A stretch of DNA of 64,000 bases from JAFRXK01 sp045603305 (lineage in GTDB: Bacteria; Bacillota; Clostridia; Lachnospirales; Lachnospiraceae): positions 5,926 through 69,925 of the forward strand of contig JAZULV010000140.1 of assembly GCA_045603305.1 (NCBI GenBank), written 5' to 3'. Positions 18,423-26,193 of the stretch are shown here, in pieces. Both the position numbers and the translations under genes were made by a program. How positions within the stretch are numbered: the first letter of the stretch is position 1; every line of letters starts with the position of its first letter. The notes beneath the pieces were generated by a model, which worked only from the letters and a program-made list of their open reading frames with translations, did no database searches and was not told where the DNA came from.

Positions 18423-18630
18423 ACATACTCGCCTTAAACATTGAATCCACCTCAGGATACTTTCTTGAAAGTGACACTATCTTCCCATCCGAACTCATAA
18501 AGCAATGCTTACTCTCGCCGATAAAGCATACCTCTCCATCCTCTTTCTTCTTCATCTCATAAGATATCGTCATCTTAACACCGTTATACTCCTTAATTGT
18601 TAAAGCTAGTTCACTGCAAATATTCTGCAT
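18421..18630 (-). pseudogene. C-terminal remnant of a YbgC-like acyl-CoA thioesterase
   Basis: Only 69 codons remain. LTIKEYNGVKMTISYEM, FIGESKHCFMSSDGKIVSLSRKYPEV match the C-terminal half of hotdog-fold acyl-CoA thioesterases of the YbgC type, which are about 135 residues long. The N-terminal half with the catalytic aspartate is missing: in frame, the reading continues only 17 codons upstream of 18630 before a stop, without family resemblance. No ribosome site precedes the ATG. It is probably inactive. It lies downstream of the hydroxyacid dehydrogenase and faces the acyl-CoA synthetase. Confidence 0.6.
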
Positions 18631-18684
18631 TATTGCATTCTTAGCATCGCCTGAAGTAATTAATTGAACAATGCAAGACCACTC

Positions 18685-19629
18685 TTACACTATCACATTC
18701 TTATCTTCGCCTCTTAAATATGCCTCATAACACTCCACTACTATATTAAGCAATCTTAGTCTTGTCTGGGTTGGTGCCCAGGCTACATGAGGCGTAAGGA
18801 TAATATTCTTTGCCTGCATTAACGGACTTGTAGCCGGAAGTGGCTCTGTCTCAAATACATCTAACGCGGCACCGGCAATTAAGCCTTCATTCAAGGCTTC
18901 ACACAATGCAGTTTCATCAACAATCGGGCCCCTCGCTGTATTTACTAACAAGGCACTCTTCTTGCACTTTGCAAAAACTTCTTTATTAAACATTTTATAT
19001 GAAGCATCATTTAACGGGCAATGTACTGTAATAATGTCAGACCTTTCAAGAAGCTCATCAAAGCTCACATAATTATAATTATCCTGCTTTACTGTTCTTG
19101 AATAAACCAGTACCTTCATAGAAAAAGCTTCGGCTATCTTCGCAACAGCCCGACCGATACTGCCAAAACCAATTATACCGATAGTCTTTCCTGCAAGCTC
19201 TTCGATACTATACCTAAATGTTGAAAAGGTCTCGCTCTTGGCGTAGCTTCCCTCTTTTATATAATTGTCATACAATGACACCTTATTAAAATAATTGAGT
19301 ATCAGTGCAAAGGTATGCTGTGCCACCGCATCTGTGGAATAACTTCCCGCATTGCACACCCTTATACCGCGTGATTTTGCATACTCCAAATCCACATTAT
19401 TATACCCGGTTGCAAACAGTCCAATATACTTCAAGTTGTCCGCATATTTTAAAGTCTCAGCATTAAGCAGCGTCTTATTGCAGAATATTGCCTCGGCATC
19501 CTTTAATCTTTCCGGAAGCAATTCATAAGGTGAAATATCATAATAGGTAACGTCACCAAATTTCTTAAACACATCTAATGAAATATCTCCATCCGTAACT
19601 GTACGGTAATCCGGCAGCACAATGTTCAT
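18685..19629 (-). CDS. D-isomer-specific 2-hydroxyacid dehydrogenase
   Basis: NAD-dependent oxidoreductase of 314 residues. The nucleotide-binding motif is IGIIGFGSIGRAVA, about residues 143-156. Catalytic residues are in VNTARGPIVDE (Arg), DVFETEPLP (Glu) and LTPHVAW (His). The start chosen is the ATG at 19629, eight bases after AGGAG; a TTG two codons earlier is less likely. The family interconverts 2-oxo acids and D-2-hydroxy acids such as glycerate/hydroxypyruvate or lactate/pyruvate. The exact substrate is unknown. Confidence 0.88.
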   Translation of the reverse strand: MNIVLPDYRTVTDGDISLDVFKKFGDVTYYDISPYELLPERLKDAEAIFCNKTLLNAETLKYADNLKYIGLFATGYNNVDLEYAKSRGIRVCNAGSYSTDAVAQHTFALILNYFNKVSLYDNYIKEGSYAKSETFSTFRYSIEELAGKTIGIIGFGSIGRAVAKIAEAFSMKVLVYSRTVKQDNYNYVSFDELLERSDIITVHCPLNDASYKMFNKEVFAKCKKSALLVNTARGPIVDETALCEALNEGLIAGAALDVFETEPLPATSPLMQAKNIILTPHVAWAPTQTRLRLLNIVVECYEAYLRGEDKNVIV

Positions 19630-19745
19630 CGTCAAATCTCCTTTTACACACTGATTGTATTTATTAGGTATTATAGCACTGTTTACATCTTAGTAAAAGC
19701 AACTATTATGCAGAATTGTGGCAGTATTATGGCAGTGGCATTTCG

Positions 19746-19774
19746 TTGAATATTCGTCGCATCGGCAGTATAAT
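19746..19774 (+). promoter_or_regulatory. Sigma-A promoter of the holin-like toxin mRNA
   Basis: TTGAAT (19746-19751), a 17-bp spacer and TATAAT (19769-19774). A second TATAAT follows at 19781-19786. The transcript would carry a leader of about 70 bases before the toxin ATG. Confidence 0.7.
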
Positions 19775-19851
19775 AGAACTGTATAATTAAATAGAAAGCT
19801 GGATGCGAAGTTCCGATAGACGCCCTCTAGTACATAAGGGGGTGAGGCCCT

Positions 19852-19935
19852 ATGAACACAACGGAAGTCCTAACTCTATTGCTAGTAATTTTTGCGGCTC
19901 TGTCTTATATAGACAATAACAACAAAAAGAAATAA
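19852..19935 (+). CDS. Holin-like type I toxin peptide
   Basis: Peptide of 27 residues, MNTTEVLTLLLVIFAALSYI then DNNNKKK: one membrane-spanning helix and a basic tail. This is the pattern of TxpA/BsrG-like toxins, often annotated as putative holin-like toxin. GGGGGTGAGG upstream is a strong ribosome site that can be masked by pairing of GGGGG (about 19838-19842) with CCCTC (19823-19827) in the leader. An antisense RNA gene with its own promoter overlaps the 3' end. Such toxins insert in the membrane and depolarise it when unrepressed. Too short to be called by most gene finders. Confidence 0.82.
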   Translation: MNTTEVLTLLLVIFAALSYIDNNNKKK

Positions 19936-20026
19936 GCATCCCTAGCCCTGGAAAGTTAGGATGCTTATTTCATAATAAAAATTCTCAACTGAGGGCAATC
20001 GGAAATCTCCTTCCGATAACCTTTCT
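19925..20026 (-). ncRNA. Antisense RNA antitoxin to the holin-like toxin
   Basis: A promoter at 20033-20061 on the minus strand would start an RNA near 20026. It contains a hairpin (ATCGGAA, loop GGAGAT, TTCCGAT) and ends at the hairpin 19930-19970, followed on this strand by TTTCTTTTTG. It is therefore about 100 bases long and fully complementary to the 3' part of the toxin mRNA. This is the arrangement of TxpA/RatA and BsrG/SR4 in Bacillus. The ends are inferred from promoter and terminator positions only. Confidence 0.65.
19930..19970 (-). terminator. Terminator of the antisense RNA
   Basis: AAATAAGCATCC (19930-19941) pairs perfectly with GGATGCTTATTT (19959-19970). The T run lies on the minus-strand side, so it should end the antisense RNA rather than the toxin mRNA. 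Confidence 0.75.
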
Positions 20027-20032
20027 ATGCAT

Positions 20033-20061
20033 ATTATACACCGGGGTGCTTGCTTTTGCAA
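20033..20061 (-). promoter_or_regulatory. Sigma-A promoter of the antisense RNA
   Basis: On the minus strand TTGCAA (20056-20061), 17-bp spacer, TATAAT (20033-20038). The -35 lies inside the hairpin that terminates the opposing toxin transcript. Confidence 0.7.
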
Positions 20062-20072
20062 GTACCCCTTTT
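20043..20072 (+). terminator. Terminator of the toxin mRNA
   Basis: GGGGTGCTTGC (20043-20053) pairs with GCAAGTACCCC (20058-20068) around a TTTT loop, followed by TTTT. It would end the plus-strand toxin transcript at about 20072, giving an mRNA of about 290 bases. Confidence 0.75.
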
Positions 20073-20088
20073 ACTTAATACGTGTATC

Positions 20089-22887
20089 TTAATTCATATT
20101 CTCTTCTTCAAGAAGTTCTTTTATCTCGCTTAAGTCTTTAATCGCTCTCTTAAAACGAATCTTTATATCTTTGAGCTTCAGACCACTCTCTCCAAAATAC
20201 AATTTGAAAACTTCGTATTTTGAATTAATGAGTATTTTACTCTTCTTTGTTACCCATTCGCCACCGGTTCCATTCCAGGTAAATACGCATGCAGGTACTC
20301 CACCCTTTAATACGGTCACTGCCATCTGGGCAAGATCACTTAAACCAGACTTAGCAGTAAGCTCAATCTCAAATATACCAAAGGCCTGTAAGTCGAGACC
20401 GAATACATAAGAAGCACCCTTTGAAGTATCAATGTCCTCAAGAGGTATCGTAAGAAGATCTCCTGCCTCATAGTATACTATTTTTGAAGCATCAAAATCA
20501 TCTTTATCTGCTTCACGATTTATGATAGTAACCTCTTCCTTACGGTCATTAAGCTTATCCATTGCATTAGTATTCATTAAGAAACGGCATATATTTGCTG
20601 CACTTCGGGTAAGTTCGGCGTGGGTTAAGCTGCCGTTATTAAGAGCTTCCATAGTATTGTCGCCCATTCCTTCTGTTGCATCCGGACACACCATGTATAA
20701 ATCATTCTGGGAGCGAATCATCGCCGCATAATTAGTTCTCTCCGGCTCGGTACCTCTCTCGTTCATGCTCGCCCACCAGTCAGTCATTACAATACCATCA
20801 AAGCCCCATTCATTTCGAAGCACCTGGGTATTAAGGTCATATCGGCTTGCTGTCCAGATACCATTTATAGCACCATATGTAGTCATGATTGACTTTGCAT
20901 TGCCTTCCTTAACCGCTATCTCGAAGCCCTTTAAGTAAATCTCTCTGTTAGCTCTTTCTGAAACTGCGTTATCAATAAAGAATCTTCTTGTCTCCTGATT
21001 GTTTCCACAGAAGTGCTTAATAGTTCCGGTTACCTTTGACTTATGTAAACCTCTAAGCATGGCAGCTGCCATCTTACCGGTAAGCAGTGGGTCCTCTGAA
21101 AAATACTCAAAGTTTCTTCCGTTAAGCGGATGCCTGTGAATATTCATTCCCGGACCAAGCAGGGTTTCTACATTGTTATATGCAAGCTCCACACCGGTAA
21201 ATGTATATAACTCTTCAACAAGCTCAGTATTAAATGTACATGCAAGCAGTGTACCATTTGGCAGGCTGAACGCCTTGGTACCACAGTCCATTCTGATACC
21301 GGAAGGGCCATCCGCACAGCAGGCACATGGAATCCCCATCTTCTTTAACTCCGGTGACACACCGCCAAAGGCCGATGCTGTACCGGCAGTTACCTTCGGG
21401 CTTCCCATACCCTCGCCTCTAATCAGTCGGTTAAGCTCCACGTCTGATATCTGGCCGATAAATTCCTCCATTGTGGCTCTGCCTTCTTTTACATCAATAA
21501 GCTTGATCCCCTTATCTCCTGTGTAAGGTATGTCATCAGGGATATTTGCGTCGCGTCTCGTACTTTCCTCTATAGTGCTTAAAGGCACATCTTCATAGCC
21601 TATAGTCCATGTACCATCTTCTGCACATTCCGGCTTCATTCTCTTAAACGGAAGTACCGGTGCCATAACCTCTGACAGTCTCTCAGTCACAATATCCTTG
21701 TCAAGACTAAATTCTCCTGCAATTACAACATCTCTGACATTATTGCCGGCATATACAACGTAGTCTCCTGACTCCATAACATAGCAGGACTTATTGCCTG
21801 TAGCGCCGCTGTCATCATAAGATGCCATCACTTCATTATTAATTTCAAAATCGAAAGTCTCTGCTTCTCCCGGTGCTAACTCCTTAGTCTTCTTAAATGC
21901 TATAAGTGACTTTAATGGCTTACCGAGGCTGCCCTGAGGTGCATTCAGGTAAATCTGAACAACTTCCTTGCCTGCCACATCTCCGGTATTCTTAACCGAA
22001 ACACTTAATGATATACCGCTATCTGTTCTTCTAAAATTAACCGGAGCAATATCAAAACCGGTATATGATAAACCAAAACCAAATGGATATCTTACTTTAT
22101 CCTCTGCAACAGTTTCAAAGTAACGATATCCTACATAAATATCTTCAGCATAGAAATTACGAACTTCATCACCAAAATTTGCATCGGAAGGATAATCGCT
22201 TATAGCATAAGCTACGGTATCTGCAAGCTTTCCTGACGGAGATACTCTGCCGGTAAGCACATCTGCTACACCTAAGCCTCCGACCATACCTCCCTGCCAT
22301 ACATAAAGCACTGCCTCAGGATTATAATCATCTACAAAGCTCATGTCGATAACATTTCCTACGTTTAAGATGACCACAAGCTTATCAAATGCCGCCCTGA
22401 CCTTACTGAATACATCCTTTTCAGTCTCTGTGAGCCTGTATGAACCTGCCTCATCCACATGATCCTTATCCTCTCCTGCCTGACGACCAACAATAATAAT
22501 CGCTGTGTCCGACTCCTTAGCTGCATTTTCTACAAATTCATTTGTAACCGGCATCTCCACCTGTGCCCAAGGCTCGTTTCCCCAACCGATGCCCTTGTCA
22601 AACGGATGCTCCTCTTCCCATGCAGCATAAGTATCAAGTACCGTTCTATTCAGCTCAATATTCTCGCATTCTTTAAGTGCATCCAGGATTCCAATTACCT
22701 TTGATACATTTACCAAACCGCCCGAACCGGTTCCACTCTTATAATAGTTGTTCTGTATTCTGCCGAACACGGCAACCTTTCTGTTATCGTTCATAGGCAG
22801 TACATTATTATCATTCTTTAAAAGAACTATCCCCTCTGCACCTGCACGCCTTGAAGCTTCCAAATATTCTTTCCAATCAAGTATCAT
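20089..22887 (-). CDS. GH3 beta-glucosidase, circularly permuted domain order
   Basis: Glycoside hydrolase family 3 enzyme of 932 residues, probably cytoplasmic, as there is no signal peptide. The usual order is reversed. Residues about 10-275 are the alpha/beta sandwich domain (AGAEGIVLLKNDNNVLP, GRQAGEDKDHVDEAG, YPFGFGLSYT). About 285-400 is the fibronectin-III-like domain. About 480-790 is the TIM-barrel (HRHPLNGRNFEYFSEDP, KHFCGNNQE, VMTDWW), with the predicted nucleophile Asp703. The C-terminal 100 residues are a beta-rich module. This order is known from Butyrivibrio and Ruminococcus enzymes. A divergent AraC regulator probably controls it. Likely acts on imported oligosaccharides. Confidence 0.93.
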   Translation of the reverse strand: MILDWKEYLEASRRAGAEGIVLLKNDNNVLPMNDNRKVAVFGRIQNNYYKSGTGSGGLVNVSKVIGILDALKECENIELNRTVLDTYAAWEEEHPFDKGIGWGNEPWAQVEMPVTNEFVENAAKESDTAIIIVGRQAGEDKDHVDEAGSYRLTETEKDVFSKVRAAFDKLVVILNVGNVIDMSFVDDYNPEAVLYVWQGGMVGGLGVADVLTGRVSPSGKLADTVAYAISDYPSDANFGDEVRNFYAEDIYVGYRYFETVAEDKVRYPFGFGLSYTGFDIAPVNFRRTDSGISLSVSVKNTGDVAGKEVVQIYLNAPQGSLGKPLKSLIAFKKTKELAPGEAETFDFEINNEVMASYDDSGATGNKSCYVMESGDYVVYAGNNVRDVVIAGEFSLDKDIVTERLSEVMAPVLPFKRMKPECAEDGTWTIGYEDVPLSTIEESTRRDANIPDDIPYTGDKGIKLIDVKEGRATMEEFIGQISDVELNRLIRGEGMGSPKVTAGTASAFGGVSPELKKMGIPCACCADGPSGIRMDCGTKAFSLPNGTLLACTFNTELVEELYTFTGVELAYNNVETLLGPGMNIHRHPLNGRNFEYFSEDPLLTGKMAAAMLRGLHKSKVTGTIKHFCGNNQETRRFFIDNAVSERANREIYLKGFEIAVKEGNAKSIMTTYGAINGIWTASRYDLNTQVLRNEWGFDGIVMTDWWASMNERGTEPERTNYAAMIRSQNDLYMVCPDATEGMGDNTMEALNNGSLTHAELTRSAANICRFLMNTNAMDKLNDRKEEVTIINREADKDDFDASKIVYYEAGDLLTIPLEDIDTSKGASYVFGLDLQAFGIFEIELTAKSGLSDLAQMAVTVLKGGVPACVFTWNGTGGEWVTKKSKILINSKYEVFKLYFGESGLKLKDIKIRFKRAIKDLSEIKELLEEENMN

Positions 22888-23025
22888 AACAGACCTCCAT
22901 ACTTTATTCCACCTATCTCTTCTTAGGATAGTAGTCCTTATATCATGTATAATATCAAAAGATGTAAAAGCGATATATAATTTTGATTGTTTTTATATAA
23001 CAATAATGGTATTATTAAAACAAAA

Positions 23026-23041
23026 AGTTAATCGTTTTACT
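23026..23041 (+). promoter_or_regulatory. LacI/CcpA-like operator candidate before the AraC gene
   Basis: AGTTAATCGTTTTACT has a central CG and resembles the perfect palindrome upstream of the alcohol dehydrogenase at 26145. It lies 24 bases before the AraC start codon, so binding could block transcription. Confidence 0.3.
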
Positions 23042-23065
23042 AATTTGAGTGAAATGGAGGATTCT

Positions 23066-23815
23066 ATGGAAAATCAGTCTAAAATTAATTATAAAGATTA
23101 CCTTGCAAGAGACGAGCAGGTGAGACATTCACCTTATGAAAACGAGCTTGCCTATTTTGACACAATTAGAAAGGGAGATGTCACTTTCCTTAAAAACAAT
23201 CCGGCGCAGATAATTACATCTGATAATGAGGGCTTTGGGGTCCTATCTGATAATCCCATAAAAAATCAGCTCTATCACTTTATTGTAGGTACCACCTTAG
23301 CGACACGTTTCTGCGTAGAAGGTGGAATGGAGCTTGACGCAGCCTATTCCTTAAGCGACTATTACATACGAAAAGGAGACAAGGCAACCAGTGTGGAAGC
23401 AATTAGAGAACTATATCAGGCAATGGTCTTAGACTTCGCCACAAGAATGCAGCAACTAAACAGACAGAAGGTATATGCAAAACCGATTGTTAAGAGTCTG
23501 GACTACATTTATAATCACCTTCATGAAAAAATCAGTATCACTGACATTGCAGCCTATGTACACTTAAACCCATCCTATCTTTCAAAGCTTTTTAAGAAGG
23601 AGTGCGGTATCTCTGTCAGTGAATATATAAGCAAACAGCGGCTGGAGGCCGCTGAAAATATGCTTAAATATTCTGATTATACTTATTCTGAAATTGCAAG
23701 CACGCTGATGTTTGCCTCCCAGAGTTACTTTATCAAAGTATTCAGGGAACATACCGGCATTACTCCGAAGGAGTATCGCAACAAATATTATAGAAAAAGC
23801 TTCAGTGAGGATTAA
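23066..23815 (+). CDS. AraC-family transcriptional regulator
   Basis: Regulator of 249 residues. The ATG at 23066 lies five bases after GGAGG; the longer open frame upstream overlaps the GH3 gene. Residues 1-135 are an N-terminal domain without a recognised ligand fold. Residues about 145-245 hold two helix-turn-helix motifs of the AraC type: ISITDIAAYVHLNPSYLSKLFKKECG and YSEIASTLMFASQSYFIKVFREHTGITPKEYR. It is divergent from the GH3 beta-glucosidase with a 178-bp gap, suggesting control of that gene by a sugar. Confidence 0.9.
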   Translation: MENQSKINYKDYLARDEQVRHSPYENELAYFDTIRKGDVTFLKNNPAQIITSDNEGFGVLSDNPIKNQLYHFIVGTTLATRFCVEGGMELDAAYSLSDYYIRKGDKATSVEAIRELYQAMVLDFATRMQQLNRQKVYAKPIVKSLDYIYNHLHEKISITDIAAYVHLNPSYLSKLFKKECGISVSEYISKQRLEAAENMLKYSDYTYSEIASTLMFASQSYFIKVFREHTGITPKEYRNKYYRKSFSED

Positions 23816-23817
23816 TA

Positions 23818-24999
23818 TTACTTTGTAAAAATAATCTTCTCGCTGTTAAACATTCTGGTAAGCAGGAACACTCCAATACCCGAATATATAACATTGCTTA
23901 CCACTGTCACAATAATATTCACAGGAATAAACTTAAATGAGAAGATACCAGTCATGCACTGCACACTATTGTACAATGGTATAAGGTAATAATACATTTC
24001 ACTCTGGGCTCCACTGCCAAACATCGCGGTTATTCCTACCATCATTGCTATTATCATAAATGGTGTCACTAAGGTCTGTGCCTCTTTGACAGTCTTAGCA
24101 AAAGTTGATATTAAGGATATAACCGTAATTATAACCATGACTGTAGAAAGTATCACTACTCCTAAAAGTGCATAATCTGAAACTGTATATACATTACTCG
24201 TAATTCCCCCAGCAACATCGCCCATAAGCTTCGGAAGTGACAGCACCAGACCTATGGTACTTGAAGCTCCTGAAAGCAAGGCTATAATAGACAATGCAGC
24301 TATCTTTCCAATTGCAATTTCACTCCTCTTAACCGGAGTGATAAGCATTGTCGCAATAGTTCCCCTTTCCTTCTCTCCGGCTATGGACTCGGTAGCCACC
24401 GCCATACTTCCACTAAATAAAAATACCATCAGAAGCATTGGCAGCATTGCTGAAAACAAGCTACCTGTAGTATCCTCGTCAGTTACCATATCATACTGAT
24501 TGTCACCGGCGTTGATATCAAACTTATTCGCAAGCATTGATTCATACTGGTCTAAAAGTTCAGTAACTATCGAATAAGCTCCACCGGATTCAGATGACGC
24601 TGAATTATAATAAATCTCAACATTAGGTGCAGCAACGCTCATAGAAGTAGTATATGTATATACATCTTCATCAAAGTTTTCGGGAAATACAATACATAAA
24701 TCCAGTTCATTAGAGGTAACCGCCTCTTTTGCCTCTTCCAGATCAGCTTCTTCTATCTTCTCCAAAGTAATATTCGCAGAATCAGCTATCTCTTTAACCG
24801 AATCCGGCAGATTAACTACTTCTATTGAATATTGGTAATCATCCTCCACAGTAAACATACTGCCCATTGCATTACCCATAAAACTATACATTGCATAAAT
24901 TAATAATCCCGGCAGTAATATAGTAGTAAATGCCATACGCTTGTCACCAAAAAATCGGGCAAGCTCTTTTTTCATTATTGTAAATATTCCGTTCTTCAT
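23818..24999 (-). CDS. ABC-2 type transporter permease (NatB-like)
   Basis: Membrane protein of 393 residues. An N-terminal transmembrane helix (about 22-42) is followed by a large extracytoplasmic domain (about 45-175) and five to six helices in the C-terminal half. The segment ESIAGEKERGTIATMLITPVKRSEI is the conserved cytoplasmic coupling region of ABC-2/NatB exporters. It overlaps the ATPase gene by four bases and the pair forms an operon. Family members export sodium, antibiotics or peptides; the substrate is not evident. Confidence 0.88.
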   Translation of the reverse strand: MKNGIFTIMKKELARFFGDKRMAFTTILLPGLLIYAMYSFMGNAMGSMFTVEDDYQYSIEVVNLPDSVKEIADSANITLEKIEEADLEEAKEAVTSNELDLCIVFPENFDEDVYTYTTSMSVAAPNVEIYYNSASSESGGAYSIVTELLDQYESMLANKFDINAGDNQYDMVTDEDTTGSLFSAMLPMLLMVFLFSGSMAVATESIAGEKERGTIATMLITPVKRSEIAIGKIAALSIIALLSGASSTIGLVLSLPKLMGDVAGGITSNVYTVSDYALLGVVILSTVMVIITVISLISTFAKTVKEAQTLVTPFMIIAMMVGITAMFGSGAQSEMYYYLIPLYNSVQCMTGIFSFKFIPVNIIVTVVSNVIYSGIGVFLLTRMFNSEKIIFTK

Positions 25000-25775
25000 T
25001 CTGTATCCCCCACTGTCTCTACATAAATATCAAAAAATCTGTCCTCTAAGGATTTACCGGCTCTAACATTGTCCAGGGTGTCACAGACAATCAGCTTTCC
25101 TTCTATTATAATTGCTACCCTGTCGCAGATTTTCTCTATAAGACTGAATATGTGGGTTGACACAATTACTGTTTTACCCTGAGCCTTTAATTCAAGCAGG
25201 AAATCAGTAACAACCTTAGCGGTCAGAACATCCAGGCCATTGGTTGGCTCATCAAATATAATAATGGCAGGGTCATGTACTATGGATATAACCAAAGATA
25301 CCTTCTGCTTCATACCAGTTGACAAATTAGCCACTTTAACCTCAGCAAATTCACTGATACCGAATTTATCAAAGAGTTCCTTCCTTCTCTTATCTCTAAC
25401 AGAAGGCTCTACCTTATGTAAGTCTGAAAAAAAGTCAAAAAGATAATTAGGAGTAAAGAACTCCTCTAATTTAAGTTCGCTGGTAAGGAATCCAATCTTA
25501 CTTCTTACCTTATCAGCATCTCTTACGATACTGTTGCCATCAACTATTGCATCACCGCCATCCGGCTTAATAAGTGTTGCAAGCATTCTTAATGTAGTAG
25601 TCTTACCTGCACCATTCGGTCCAAGCACACCAAATATCTCACCCTCATAGGCTGAGAAAGAAATATTATCTACAGCAACCTTGACTTTCTGCTTTTTCTT
25701 TTCTAACTTCTGCTGCTTTGCAGATAATTTAAAGGTCTTTGACAGACCATTCACCTTAAGTATTTCTTCTTTCAT
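24996..25775 (-). CDS. ABC transporter ATP-binding protein (NatA-like)
   Basis: ATPase of 259 residues powering the permease at 23818. Walker A GPNGAGKTTT, signature LSTGMKQKV, Walker B IIIFDEPTNGLD and the switch histidine in VSTHIF are all intact. A lysine-rich insert (about 17-32) precedes the first strands. The ATG at 25775 is preferred because GGAGGGAG lies just upstream; the open frame extends seven codons further. The stop overlaps the permease start, indicating translational coupling. Confidence 0.9.
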   Translation of the reverse strand: MKEEILKVNGLSKTFKLSAKQQKLEKKKQKVKVAVDNISFSAYEGEIFGVLGPNGAGKTTTLRMLATLIKPDGGDAIVDGNSIVRDADKVRSKIGFLTSELKLEEFFTPNYLFDFFSDLHKVEPSVRDKRRKELFDKFGISEFAEVKVANLSTGMKQKVSLVISIVHDPAIIIFDEPTNGLDVLTAKVVTDFLLELKAQGKTVIVSTHIFSLIEKICDRVAIIIEGKLIVCDTLDNVRAGKSLEDRFFDIYVETVGDTE

Positions 25776-25995
25776 AATCTCCCTCCAGAATATCATCGGT
25801 GAGCAAAAAACAATACACCTTGTGCATATATGTCTATCTTAATTGCCCTTTTACCATTAAGGATATAGTAAATTAATTATCAAGTTACTTTCAGCAATTC
25901 AGAACCACTGACCACAACAGTTTTGAATTGTCACTAAATAATTATAAAGAAATATATCACACTGCTAACTTAATATAAAGTGCATTTATCGCACG

Positions 25996-26009
25996 TTAGC
26001 AAACGCTAA
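25996..26009. promoter_or_regulatory. Inverted repeat in the alcohol dehydrogenase upstream region
   Basis: TTAGC, four bases, GCTAA. It is well upstream of the promoter candidate and may be a regulator site. The protein is unknown. The rest of 25776-26080 has no recognised feature. Confidence 0.3.
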
Positions 26010-26080
26010 TTGTCTGTTTTTCAGAAAAACCTTATTTTAAAAGCCTGTTTTTATGAAAATCAGCGAAAAAATTAATACTT

Positions 26081-26110
26081 TTGTAACATTTTTTATTAAA
26101 AAAGTATACA
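26081..26110 (+). promoter_or_regulatory. Candidate promoter of the alcohol dehydrogenase
   Basis: TTGTAA (26081-26086), an 18-bp spacer and TATACA (26105-26110). The match is moderate. Confidence 0.4.
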
Positions 26111-26144
26111 CAAATTTGAAAAAATGTGGTAGACTACAAGAGAA

Positions 26145-26162
26145 CAGTAAAACGTTTTACTG
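26145..26162. promoter_or_regulatory. 18-bp perfect palindrome, LacI-family-like operator
   Basis: CAGTAAAACGTTTTACTG is an exact palindrome with the central CG typical of LacI-family and CcpA operators; the outer bases differ from the usual cre consensus. It is between the candidate promoter and the ribosome site of the alcohol dehydrogenase, a roadblock position. Confidence 0.55.
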
Positions 26163-26193
26163 CAATGCATTTAATTTTATAGGAGGTTTACAT

